In this document: in pieces, positions 1-7,245 of the stretch | Layout of the letters: each line of letters starts with the position of its first letter | How positions within the stretch are numbered: position 1 is the stretch's first letter | The notes under the pieces: model-generated | What the model was told of the DNA's origin: nothing | Databases searched by the model: none | Seen by the model: only the letters and a program-made list of their open reading frames with translations | Assembly: GCA_904419745.1 (NCBI GenBank) | Contig: CAJFSS010000009.1 | Location: 1 to 64,000, forward strand | Direction: 5' to 3' | DNA length: 64,000 bases | Origin: Candidatus Pseudoruminococcus merdavium | Lineage (GTDB): Bacteria > Bacillota > Clostridia > Oscillospirales > Ruminococcaceae | Program-made: the position numbers and the translations under genes

Positions 1-84
1 TCTGTCCAAAAAGCGTAAACGTGAGCTTTTGCTCGTTGCGTAACAATATTTGCTGATTTCGGGTCCTATTTTTTCATTTTTACT

Positions 85-630
85 TTACAGTGCCGAAAAA
101 TCCAGTTCATAGCCCTGTCTGCCGATATATTCTTCCATTTTCTTCATGGTTTCGGGCTCATCATCATAGGGACCAATATGCATACACTGGACGCACAAAC
201 CTTCCCGATAGGTGAAAAACTCAACTTTTGATAAATCCATCTGTTTTTTCTCACCCGCTTCCCGAATTACCCAGTCAAATTCCTCTTTGGTGACAAACTC
301 CGGCAGACGGATGAGAGAGATCCACTGGAAATTTTCCTTGTGTGCGTAATCAACGCCCAAAACGCCATTCTGCCACCAAAAACCTTCCAGGGGTGGGACC
401 ACATAATCAAAGTATCCCTCTATTTTGTGCTTGCCCATCTTGCTCATTTTTATGGTATAAGCCACGCCATACAGCTGTCCGATAGCAGATTTATAGGCCC
501 CATCCTCTTCATTGGGATCCCCCCTGCCCCGCACCGCCAGAAAATTCATAGATGGAATCTCTACAATCTGCGGTTTCTTTTGCGGCAGATAAAATTCCTT
601 ATACTCTTTTTTGTAATCAAATACCGCCAT
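85..630 (-). CDS. GyrI-like small-molecule-binding domain protein
   Basis: The 181-residue product matches the stand-alone GyrI-like (AraC effector-binding fold) proteins of Firmicutes, which bind hydrophobic or cationic small molecules. Visible family features are the N-terminal stretch PSMNFLAVRGRGDPNEEDG, the segment YGVAYTIKMSKM, the aromatic run EGFWWQ, and the C-terminal QCMHIGPYDDEPETM. The start at 630 is chosen because GAGAGG lies just upstream; a longer in-frame reading to 714 has no ribosome site and would lie deep in the upstream gene. It overlaps the TfoX-type gene by 14 bp and is the last gene of the WYL-regulator operon. The ligand is unknown. No strong terminator was found between it and the window edge, only a weak GAGC/GCTC hairpin near position 20-40. 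Confidence 0.85.
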   Translation of the reverse strand: MAVFDYKKEYKEFYLPQKKPQIVEIPSMNFLAVRGRGDPNEEDGAYKSAIGQLYGVAYTIKMSKMGKHKIEGYFDYVVPPLEGFWWQNGVLGVDYAHKENFQWISLIRLPEFVTKEEFDWVIREAGEKKQMDLSKVEFFTYREGLCVQCMHIGPYDDEPETMKKMEEYIGRQGYELDFSAL

Positions 631-952
631 TTTTCTTTCCTCTCTTCGGTTTTGGTTGCGGAAGCGCTTTCCAGGTGGCTTGGGCCAATTTTGTGAGAAG
701 TTCTCGATTTTCAATATCTTCTACCCAAAAATACTCTTTTGCCCCTTCATAAGGCGGCGCCTTTGGGTTATTTGGGAAAGCATTCGCCGTCTCAGGTGTT
801 ATCTTAATAAAGAGCTGGTTGTCACAGATCACACCCATAAACTTCCCGTCACAATACCAGCCATATTCCCCAAACATCTTGCGCCATGATATATTACCTG
901 CATCCCGCAGCTGCTCCGCTGCGTACTCCACAAATTCCTTACTTGACGCCAT
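617..952 (-). CDS. TfoX/Sxy N-terminal domain protein
   Basis: This 111-residue protein consists of a single TfoX N-terminal domain (motifs SWRKMFGEYGWYCDGKFMG and TPETANAFPNNP, then a lysine-rich tail). In proteobacteria TfoX/Sxy controls competence. Free-standing N-domains in Firmicutes have no established role, and a competence role should not be assumed here. The start at 952 follows AGGTGAG at good spacing; an upstream in-frame start at 985 lies inside the VOC gene. It overlaps the VOC gene by 14 bp and the GyrI-like gene by 14 bp, so the three are very probably co-transcribed and translationally coupled. Confidence 0.85.
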   Translation of the reverse strand: MASSKEFVEYAAEQLRDAGNISWRKMFGEYGWYCDGKFMGVICDNQLFIKITPETANAFPNNPKAPPYEGAKEYFWVEDIENRELLTKLAQATWKALPQPKPKRGKKNGGI

Positions 953-1430
953 GCTTCTCACCTGCCCGGAGACACCTGCCCACATATTTCAGAGGCACAT
1001 CCATCCGCTTCGCAACCTCTTCAGCCGTCATACCGGTATCCAAAAACCTTCTGCACACCATTTCCATATTTTCTCCTACTTCAATGATATGCCGGTCGGG
1101 GTCATAAAACCGCACCACCCGTTGTCCCCAGGGGTGTTCTACTACTGGGTGGACATAGCGAATAGAATCCATTGCCTGTAATTTTGAAGTAAAATCATCA
1201 AAGAAATCCTCTTCAAAATACAATTCCGCATCCATTCCACAAAAGGAAACCGTATCTTTTTCCGCTTGGATGAAACGAAGCCAGCTTTCTTTTGTTTGCA
1301 GACAAACGCCGCCTGTCAGCGTCACATTCGCACCAAAATCCATGACCACCCGAAGCCCTAAAACTTCCCGGTAAAACGTTTTGGACGCGTCCATATCCGT
1401 TACTACCAACAGGGGGTTTTTAAATTTCAT
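939..1430 (-). CDS. VOC (glyoxalase/bleomycin-resistance fold) protein with C-terminal helical tail
   Basis: The first ~125 residues form a vicinal-oxygen-chelate domain: LLVVTDMDASKTFYREVLGL at the start, then FYDPDRHIIEVGE near residue 115. Such domains bind a metal and act as dioxygenases, isomerases or drug-binding proteins. The last ~40 residues (TAEEVAKRMDVPLKYVGRCL) look like a small helix-turn-helix, a tail seen in some clostridial VOC proteins. GGAGG precedes the ATG. It overlaps the upstream GyrI-like gene by 11 bp. Its placement among ligand-binding proteins suggests a role in resistance or detoxification, but substrate and reaction cannot be told from the sequence. Confidence 0.85.
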   Translation of the reverse strand: MKFKNPLLVVTDMDASKTFYREVLGLRVVMDFGANVTLTGGVCLQTKESWLRFIQAEKDTVSFCGMDAELYFEEDFFDDFTSKLQAMDSIRYVHPVVEHPWGQRVVRFYDPDRHIIEVGENMEMVCRRFLDTGMTAEEVAKRMDVPLKYVGRCLRAGEKHGVK

Positions 1431-1902
1431 GTTTTTGTTCCTCCTTTAATCCAATATAAAGATGAATTTCCGTATATTCCTGATTATTATCCTGGTATTC
1501 TTCAAAATCACAGACATATGCCCTGGGCAAGTCCATTTTCCAAATTTCCTGCCAGGCCCTTGCAGTTTTTTCAACGGCTTCGTACATACCGCATGTAATA
1601 ACAAATTTGGCATAAAGCCCTGCCGGTATTCTTCGGATCTCATACCCCGGATCCTCTGGCTTCTGTTTTACTGCACAACAAACCACAGCGGTATAGTCGT
1701 CATCAGCATCCCCCGCGTAGTCCGTATAAAGGCCGATAGCTTTGTCATCGGCCTTATTCGGTATGCCCGCATAAATTCCATCCTGATAAAAACGTTTCCA
1801 CAGACCTCCGATTACCGTTCCCATATCTGGCGAATGGTTGTTGGTTCGGGCGGAGATTCCCGCCACCAGTTTCTCCTGCAAAGTTACGATTTCATAGTTC
1901 AT
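1420..1902 (-). CDS. GyrI-like / AraC-type effector-binding domain protein
   Basis: The product is a 160-residue stand-alone effector-binding domain of the GyrI/AraC-E type, recognisable from the N-terminal MNYEIVTLQEKLVAGISAR, the central GLYTDYAGDADDDYTAVVC, and the C-terminal EIHLYIGLK. No DNA-binding domain is present, so it probably binds or sequesters a ligand. It is the second member of this fold in the operon; the two differ in length and sequence and are not a recent duplication. AAAGGGG lies 8 nt before the ATG. The WYL regulator ends 62 bp upstream. Confidence 0.88.
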   Translation of the reverse strand: MNYEIVTLQEKLVAGISARTNNHSPDMGTVIGGLWKRFYQDGIYAGIPNKADDKAIGLYTDYAGDADDDYTAVVCCAVKQKPEDPGYEIRRIPAGLYAKFVITCGMYEAVEKTARAWQEIWKMDLPRAYVCDFEEYQDNNQEYTEIHLYIGLKEEQKHEI

Positions 1903-1963
1903 ACTGTTGTCCCCTTTCGGTTTTATAATCTCATTCTATCAAACCAAACAGGACAACTGTCTG

Positions 1964-2872
1964 TCATGAATCGGTATAACCTTTTTGAAGTTTTTTCCCA
2001 ATTTCAGCTAATTTTTTTCTGAAACTAACTGGTTCCAGAAGCTCTGCACCACCCTGGAAAGATAAAATCCAGCTCAGAACACTCTCCTCATCGGTAAAAC
2101 CAAAGGAAAAAAGCAGCTTACCGTCCTCCTGTTCAGTAAAGCTGGTTGGTCCGTACTCTTCCACCAGGCGCCAGCGGTATTCCGGAGCAACTAATGCTTT
2201 CACCAAATAGGTAGGGGGAAATACCTTTTCGTTAGACAGATCCGGCAGTGGGGCCGCCCGTTTTTCAAATGGTTCTTTCAGCTGGAGCTCTGTCATGCGG
2301 TTCAGCTTAAACAGTCGGTAATCCTCACGCTCCCGGCAATATCCCCAGACATACCAGTTAGCCCAATGGAAAAGCAAATAATACGGTTCCACCATTCGAG
2401 ATGTTTCCCCCTTGGGCGCAAAATAGTGAAAACTGATATATCTCCCGTATTCGATTGCTCCGTGAATCAGTTCAATCTTTGGAGACAAAGAGGATTTGCT
2501 CAAGGAAGAAAGATCGATTAGGATGTGCTGATCTCCGGGTACAAAATCAGAAGCACCGGCCGAGAGTTTTTCCATCAGCTGTGCGTATCGGTTGGTTCCG
2601 CTCACACTGTCCAGACTGCGGAGCCCTGCCAGAATCGCCTGCATATCGGCCGAAGTCAACAGGGTGCTGTCAATTTTATATCCTTCCATGATGGAAATTC
2701 CCCCGTTGACTCCCTGTGCTGTTACCAGAGGAATTCCCGCCTTACACAAATCCTCAATATCCCGGTTAATCGTCCGGCGAGAGACCTCAAATTTATCCGC
2801 CAAAAAAGGAGCGGTCACTTTTTCCTGCTGCAATAGGATGGACAGGATTCCAATTAGACGGTCTATCTTCAT
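1964..2872 (-). CDS. YafY-type transcriptional regulator (HTH + WYL domain)
   Basis: This is a 302-residue regulator. Residues ~5-60 form a winged helix-turn-helix (LIGILSILLQQEKVTAPFLA and VSRRTINRDIEDL), and residues ~140-220 a WYL ligand-sensing domain (YGRYISFHYFAPKGE, EPYYLLFHWANWYVWGYC). A WCX-like C-terminal domain follows. Length and order are normal for the family. Its ATG overlaps the stop of the decayed GNAT/YoaP gene (ATGA), so both lie in one transcript, followed by four small ligand-binding proteins. It is likely the local regulator of this cluster and may act at the palindrome at 3397-3428, which is inference. Confidence 0.92.
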   Translation of the reverse strand: MKIDRLIGILSILLQQEKVTAPFLADKFEVSRRTINRDIEDLCKAGIPLVTAQGVNGGISIMEGYKIDSTLLTSADMQAILAGLRSLDSVSGTNRYAQLMEKLSAGASDFVPGDQHILIDLSSLSKSSLSPKIELIHGAIEYGRYISFHYFAPKGETSRMVEPYYLLFHWANWYVWGYCREREDYRLFKLNRMTELQLKEPFEKRAAPLPDLSNEKVFPPTYLVKALVAPEYRWRLVEEYGPTSFTEQEDGKLLFSFGFTDEESVLSWILSFQGGAELLEPVSFRKKLAEIGKKLQKGYTDS

Positions 2873-3365
2873 TTTCTCTCCCCTTTGTCTTGTACCAGTT
2901 TTTCAAATTTCCCTTTTGACAAGATTTCATGGCTGATAAATTTTCCCTCATAAAACAGGGCAAAATTCGTCACGGCTGCAGGTGCGTTCTGAGCTTTTTC
3001 CTTACTGTCAATAAAACCCGTTTCCAGTGCGTTCCCCGCTCTTTTGGTGGATTCCTCCAGCAAGGGTACATACTTGGCGGTAAAGGGGCACTGGTGGGAA
3101 TAGTAGAGCGTAAATCCCGTTTTTTCGATTCTCAGCGCCTTTCCATGAAGACAAAAGCGGGGCTTATCGGAGCCCAGGAATCTTCCGCAGGAATATATTC
3201 GATAAAGCACTTTTCCCTTATGTTTATTGAAAAAACACCAGTCCATCCTGAAAGCACTTTGAAAGCCATTCCTTTTTTCCATGCGCATGGATGTCCCTGT
3301 TGTCGGCTATGGCGCAGCAGATGTTCCTGCTCTAGATTTTCCTGTGTTACGCGGATGAGTTCCAT
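2869..3365 (-). pseudogene. decayed GNAT acetyltransferase / YoaP-domain protein
   Basis: The reading begins well: AGGAGA before an ATG at 3365 and MELIRVTQENLEQEH, the N-terminus of the YoaP-type GNAT family. The match then moves to another frame (CCAIADNRDI, KKEWLS..FQDGLVFF, ending in TAA), back to the first frame (KCFIEYIPAEDSW), and finally to a third frame for the C-terminal YoaP domain (YYSHQCPFTAKYVPLLEEST, VTNFALFYEGKF). The middle part that should carry the acetyl-CoA-binding core is missing, roughly 80-100 codons by memory of the family. There are therefore at least three frame changes and one internal deletion. The C-terminal reading frame ends in the ATGA that starts the WYL regulator. 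Confidence 0.82.
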
Positions 3366-3385
3366 ACCTATATCTCCTTTGATTG

Positions 3386-3428
3386 CAGTATAGCAGAGAA
3401 ACCATGACACCAGTATGTCATGGTTTCT
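3386..3428 (-). promoter_or_regulatory. palindromic operator with adjacent -10 box, head of the WYL operon
   Basis: A perfect 13-bp inverted repeat (AGAAACCATGACA at 3397-3409 and TGTCATGGTTTCT at 3416-3428, 6-bp spacer) lies 32-63 nt upstream of the first start codon of the minus-strand operon. On the minus strand a TATACT -10 box occupies 3386-3391, so the palindrome covers the -35 region, as expected of a repressor operator. It has no T-tract, which argues against a terminator. The rest of the 3366-3697 gap shows nothing else I can support. Confidence 0.6.
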
Positions 3429-3697
3429 GACTTTGACAGCATACCATAACTGCCAGAAAATATGGAAATACCTACTAGAACTCCAGCAATTTGTTTGCCA
3501 CATAGAAAGATATTGCCGTTGTCGAAAATAATCTCAATTTCGATAAAGGAAAATTATTCTATATTTTCTCTGATATTAGAAATCCCTTCTGCCAGAAACG
3601 AAAAAATTCCAAACTCCAAAACGCTCTGTCAAAAATTCAGCTTTTGCAGACAATTCCGCTTGCCCCACTTGTCTCATTTTGTGTACCCGTTTCAACC

Positions 3698-4324
3698 TCA
3701 ATTTCTTATAATTCCCTGTATACTGATGGCTGCAAAGGGCAGATACATCCACATAAGGGTTAACCGTTGCCACAACCCTTCTTTTTCGATCCAGGTATTT
3801 TTAAATTCCTCTTTATCCGCCATTATAAATAGGACAAAGAATATTAGCGCCAACCCAAAGGAAACGGCAGACAAAATAGCGATTTCATTTTCTTCTCGAA
3901 AAAAAGATAAAATCGAAAGAAACAGTGGTACAAAGGTGAGCGCCATAAAGCCAAGAGAAGCTCCAATGCCATGTACTTTTGATGCAAAAGTCTGTTCTGC
4001 TTTTGTTTCATTCACAGAAAACAGCCCCGACAAAATACCTGCGCCTATCGCGAACAGGACAATCAAAATGAGCACCACAAGTGTCAGTCCAGCAGATTGT
4101 GTCCAATAACTATCCACCAAAGCAGGAAAGGAAGCAAACAGGCAGATCCCCAATATCACAAGCCAAAGGTTATACCAGCGTTGAACTGGGCTTTTCGGGT
4201 TTCCCAGTACACTCATAACCTGCTTTGTATGACTATATCCCCGATAAAACGGTGCGAGCAGATAGGCAACTGCAAAGTCTCCGATTACAGCAACAAGTAG
4301 ACAAATCCATCCTGCTTTTATCAT
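3698..4324 (-). CDS. DUF998-type integral membrane protein
   Basis: The 208-residue product has about six hydrophobic segments (for example WICLLVAVIGDFAVAYLLAP, LWLVILGICLFASFPAL, LTLVVLILIVLFAIGAGILS) joined by short loops. The conserved YRGYSHTKQVMSVLGNP after the first segment is characteristic of the DUF998 family, whose function is unknown. AAGGAG precedes the ATG. It stands alone, between the WYL operon downstream and the methyltransferase upstream, each more than 100 bp away. No signal peptide other than the first membrane helix is seen. Confidence 0.8.
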   Translation of the reverse strand: MIKAGWICLLVAVIGDFAVAYLLAPFYRGYSHTKQVMSVLGNPKSPVQRWYNLWLVILGICLFASFPALVDSYWTQSAGLTLVVLILIVLFAIGAGILSGLFSVNETKAEQTFASKVHGIGASLGFMALTFVPLFLSILSFFREENEIAILSAVSFGLALIFFVLFIMADKEEFKNTWIEKEGLWQRLTLMWMYLPFAAISIQGIIRN

Positions 4325-4428
4325 TTTTTCTCCTTACCTTCCTCTATGATTGAATTTCGTTTCAGATATCGTCAAACCAGGAGATGTCCTCCTCTTTCTA
4401 TTTTTTGTAAAATGTAGGGAACTACAGT

Positions 4429-4554
4429 CTACTGCAACTCATCGATAATTGGGTTTAAAGTACTAAAATCCACAAAACTTACCTGCTGATGATAGGTTTC
4501 GATAATCGCCCTATACTCACTTTCTAAAAATATCAACTGTATGGCTTGAAACAC
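4429..4554 (-). CDS. possible 41-residue ORF overlapping the end of the methyltransferase gene
   Basis: A GTG-initiated frame begins inside the 3' end of the methyltransferase gene (+1 relative to it) and continues 88 nt beyond its stop, reading about 41 codons (for example EYRAIIETYHQQVSFVDFST) to a TAG. I see no good ribosome site and do not recognise the product. It may be the tail of a lost gene or a chance frame. It is listed because it fills the otherwise empty space 4429-4516. Confidence 0.18.
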   Translation of the reverse strand: MFQAIQLIFLESEYRAIIETYHQQVSFVDFSTLNPIIDELQ

Positions 4555-5308
4555 CTAATAAATCGGTGCGTTCACAAGTGGCGAAATGATATTGCAAATA
4601 CAGCTGAAATGTGTCGTTATCCATCGCGTCGACAGCTTCCCGCATGAATAGGGCGCAGCCGTCCGTTGCCACATAGTGGAGCCTGGTGACGGGGAAAACT
4701 GACATCAAATCGTCAACATCTTCTTTTCGTACCAGTTCAAAAAGATCTTTCGGCTCTGACTTAGCGGCAAATGTTTGAGAATCAAGCAGTCCTTTTGCAA
4801 TGTATTCAGAGACATTGATGTTCCCTCGGTGGAACCCTTCGTCTAAAAGACAACCATCGGATATTACATATGCTGCAAAAATGATACCCCCACGTTTTGT
4901 GACTCGGATTGCCTCGCTTAATGCCTTCAGTTTCTCTTCCTTTGTATAAAGATGATATAACGGACCTAACAGCAGCGTAATGTCGTACTGGTCATTTGGA
5001 AAAGCGGATAAATCCAACGCATTTCCCTGCGTAATCGTTATTTTCTCGTTGGGAAGTGTATTTTTTTGGAAAACCTCTATGTTGTGCTCAACCAATTCCA
5101 CTGCATCCACAGCATATCCCATACGTGCCAGCGTGTGGGAATAGCGGCCAGTTCCTGCACCAATTTCCAATACACGGTCACTGGGTTGAATGTATCTTTC
5201 CACATAACGCATAGTGGTAAGAAACTCAACTGTTCCATGCTTCAACTTCAGTCGGTTGTCCTCGTCGTAACTATTATAAAAATCGATAATGTATTGGTTT
5301 GTTTTCAT
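4517..5308 (-). CDS. class I SAM-dependent methyltransferase
   Basis: The 263-residue protein has a Rossmann methyltransferase domain: SAM-binding motif I is VLEIGAGTGRYSHTLARMG (residues ~45-65), motif II AVELVEHN, and motif IV DITLLLGPLYHLY, followed by a C-terminal region without known features. The substrate is unknown; homologues in gut Clostridia are annotated only as methyltransferases. The start at 5308 is preferred because GTGAGGA sits 8 nt upstream; the ATG at 5314 is too close to that site. The SRPBCC gene ends 30 bp upstream on the same strand, so the two probably form a transcription unit. Confidence 0.9.
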   Translation of the reverse strand: MKTNQYIIDFYNSYDEDNRLKLKHGTVEFLTTMRYVERYIQPSDRVLEIGAGTGRYSHTLARMGYAVDAVELVEHNIEVFQKNTLPNEKITITQGNALDLSAFPNDQYDITLLLGPLYHLYTKEEKLKALSEAIRVTKRGGIIFAAYVISDGCLLDEGFHRGNINVSEYIAKGLLDSQTFAAKSEPKDLFELVRKEDVDDLMSVFPVTRLHYVATDGCALFMREAVDAMDNDTFQLYLQYHFATCERTDLLGVSSHTVDIFRK

Positions 5309-5338
5309 ATCCATTTTCCTCACTCTCATTGGTCGAGT

Positions 5339-5737
5339 TTAAAGCGATAGTGCTTTTTTCAAATCTGCGACGAATTGCGCCTGCTGTTTTCGCAGATATG
5401 ATTTTATAAACGGCTTTTGTAAAAATTTTTTTGAGGTTACAGCTTCGGTAAAGTCAATCTCCGTTTGTTCGCCATTTTGAGTAAAAATACCGGTCCAATG
5501 TCCCATTATGTTCCCATTTTCCATATCAAATTCCCATCGTTTGTACGGTTCTAACATGGTAATTGTAAAGGTCGTCCTATAATTTTCTTTTGTATATTCT
5601 ACAAACTGTTTTTCATTCAGAATTTCTGTCCGGATCAAATCGCTGCGCCAAATTGGATAATTTTTAACATCGGTTACAATCTTCCATACCTTTTGAACAT
5701 CACTTTGAAAAACGGCTTTTATATTTGAAACTGCCAT
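5339..5737 (-). CDS. SRPBCC (START/polyketide-cyclase-like) family protein
   Basis: The 132-residue protein begins SNIKAVFQSDVQKVWKIVTD, continues with YPIWRSDL and KRWEFDMENG, and ends with a long amphipathic helix, the layout of a single SRPBCC helix-grip domain. Such domains bind hydrophobic ligands in a deep pocket. No catalytic residue can be assigned. The start at 5737 is chosen because AGAGAGG lies 8 nt upstream; an ATG at 5758 lacks this. It immediately precedes the methyltransferase gene (30-bp gap). The 236 bp upstream to the next gene contain nothing I can name. Confidence 0.82.
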   Translation of the reverse strand: MAVSNIKAVFQSDVQKVWKIVTDVKNYPIWRSDLIRTEILNEKQFVEYTKENYRTTFTITMLEPYKRWEFDMENGNIMGHWTGIFTQNGEQTEIDFTEAVTSKKFLQKPFIKSYLRKQQAQFVADLKKALSL

Positions 5738-5973
5738 ATCGATAACCTCTCTTAGCATTTTTATCCCGTTAAATGAAGGAAGCGTTTAAAATATCAAGAT
5801 ACCGCCTGAGTTGCGCAGGAAAAGCAAAGATACCACCGGAGCAATATTGGAATCTGTAAAATCTAATGGGTCCATGACTCATCTTTACCATCAATGCAAA
5901 ACTGGACTGCACGTTTTACCATGTTCCCCGTCCAAAGCTGCCAGGAGTAATGGGCGATTCAGCCAAATAACAT

Positions 5974-6663
5974 TCATGATTCGCCATGTACCCCTTTGCA
6001 CCGTCGGATCCATTCTGACGCCCAATCCAGCAGGAAAGCTGAAAATTCTATCAACTCTGTATTTGAAACAGTATCCTTCCGCTTTAAATCCATACCAATT
6101 TCCAGTATACATCTGTCCTTTGGTTGAAGCCGAGATTTTAGAACGGTTTTCTGTTTTTCATAGTTCCCTGTCTGAAGGAAAGCGATGGCCTGTAGAGTAA
6201 AAGCGGCCGATTTATACAATCCCTTCAGAATATCGGCGCTTTTCTCATGCACCATGTTGTGAACGCACATATGGTACACGTTACAAGCTCCCATACGGAT
6301 CGCGCGGCAGACATCTTCCAGACGGATGCATTTCAGCAGGCTGTCCAGGGAACCCACAATTGGTGCCGTGTCATAATAGAACTGGAACAGATCAGCTGGC
6401 TCCCACGCTAACAGTTCCTCTTTTCCAGAGACAAATCCGCATACTTTTTTCCGGTTTGGCAGGGCATCCAGAAGCCTACTGTACGCCTGCAAATCTTCAG
6501 CAGATACATGATCCAAAATCAAAACCACATCGATGTCGCTTTGTTCTGTAGCCTCGCCTCGGCCATAACTCCCTTGAAGACCTATGAACCAGATGCGGTT
6601 GCCAAACTGTCGTTCTATCGTTTTCTGATAGTCCCGCATCCACATATGTATAGAAAAATCCAT
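5974..6663 (-). CDS. nucleotidyltransferase-domain protein
   Basis: The 229-residue protein carries the polymerase-beta-like nucleotidyltransferase signature GSYGRGEATEQSDIDV near residue 30. The paired acidic residues (DID) are the metal ligands, and a third acidic residue should lie further on. The C-terminal half is helical and resembles aminoglycoside-nucleotidyltransferase-like proteins (ACNVYHMCVHNMVHEKSADI). Homologues known to me begin at the ATG used here (6663), preceded by AAGGAG with a rather long 12-nt spacer; an in-frame ATG at 6777 would add 38 residues that look non-homologous. Substrate unknown: it could modify a drug or a small metabolite. Confidence 0.85.
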   Translation of the reverse strand: MDFSIHMWMRDYQKTIERQFGNRIWFIGLQGSYGRGEATEQSDIDVVLILDHVSAEDLQAYSRLLDALPNRKKVCGFVSGKEELLAWEPADLFQFYYDTAPIVGSLDSLLKCIRLEDVCRAIRMGACNVYHMCVHNMVHEKSADILKGLYKSAAFTLQAIAFLQTGNYEKQKTVLKSRLQPKDRCILEIGMDLKRKDTVSNTELIEFSAFLLDWASEWIRRCKGVHGES

Positions 6664-7045
6664 TTGTCCTATCAACTCCTTATCTTCGGCGTATGATAGC
6701 GGGCAAGGAACCCTCCTTTTTACCGGAAGCGCCGCCCCTCTCAATAAAGCAGTTGTTCTTGAAAATATATTGTACATCCATCGCCTGTTTATTTCAAATG
6801 AATCATGATTTTTTCTGAAAGTCCTAGAACTGCTGAGCGATACCGCCCGACAATAGAAAAGTCGGCATCTAGGATTTGGATACTGGTTGAGTGCAATCCA
6901 TTGTTACAGCAGAGAATTCCCTTTACACATATTTTTAAATTCGGCCTGTTTGCCTTCGATTATCAGCTCATAATGATTGTTGTACATCTCTTCGTATGCG
7001 GCGTTGACGCGTGGACAACTCTTCGCCTGAAAAACGCTATTGTTC

Positions 7046-7096
7046 AAAAAGAACAGCGGACCGGGAATTTCGCTCACGGTCCGCTGTTCTCGTTTT
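7046..7096. terminator. bidirectional intrinsic terminator
   Basis: A perfect 13-bp stem (GAACAGCGGACCG at 7051-7063 with CGGTCCGCTGTTC at 7077-7089) is flanked by AAAAA on the left and a T-tract on the right, so it can act on both strands. On the minus strand it lies about 150 nt past the end of the MATE gene. The rest of the 6664-7245 gap holds only a short minus-strand open fragment (about 6905-7050) that I cannot assign. Confidence 0.7.
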
Positions 7097-7245
7097 TCAG
7101 CACACGCTGAGTCAGTCCCACCATGGAGTCATCCGGATAGATGATACACTTATTTTCACGGTGGCAATAGAATTCTCAGGATGATCTAGCTTTCAGTATT
7201 AATCGTTTTACATTTTTACCATATAAAAGCTTCTCCATATGTCTA

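Noticed and set aside
1-62. Resemblance of the window start to the structured element at 11349-11450 (shared TGTTACGCA and GCAAAA blocks on the minus strand)
   Set aside because: Only short blocks agree and spacing differs; I cannot call it a repeat family from two imperfect copies.
3462-4109. 215-codon open frame on the plus strand
   Set aside because: Mostly antisense to the DUF998 gene; no start signal.
6905-7050. Minus-strand open fragment reading MYNNHYELIIEGKQAEFKNM
   Set aside because: No upstream start or family match; may be a remnant but cannot be supported.
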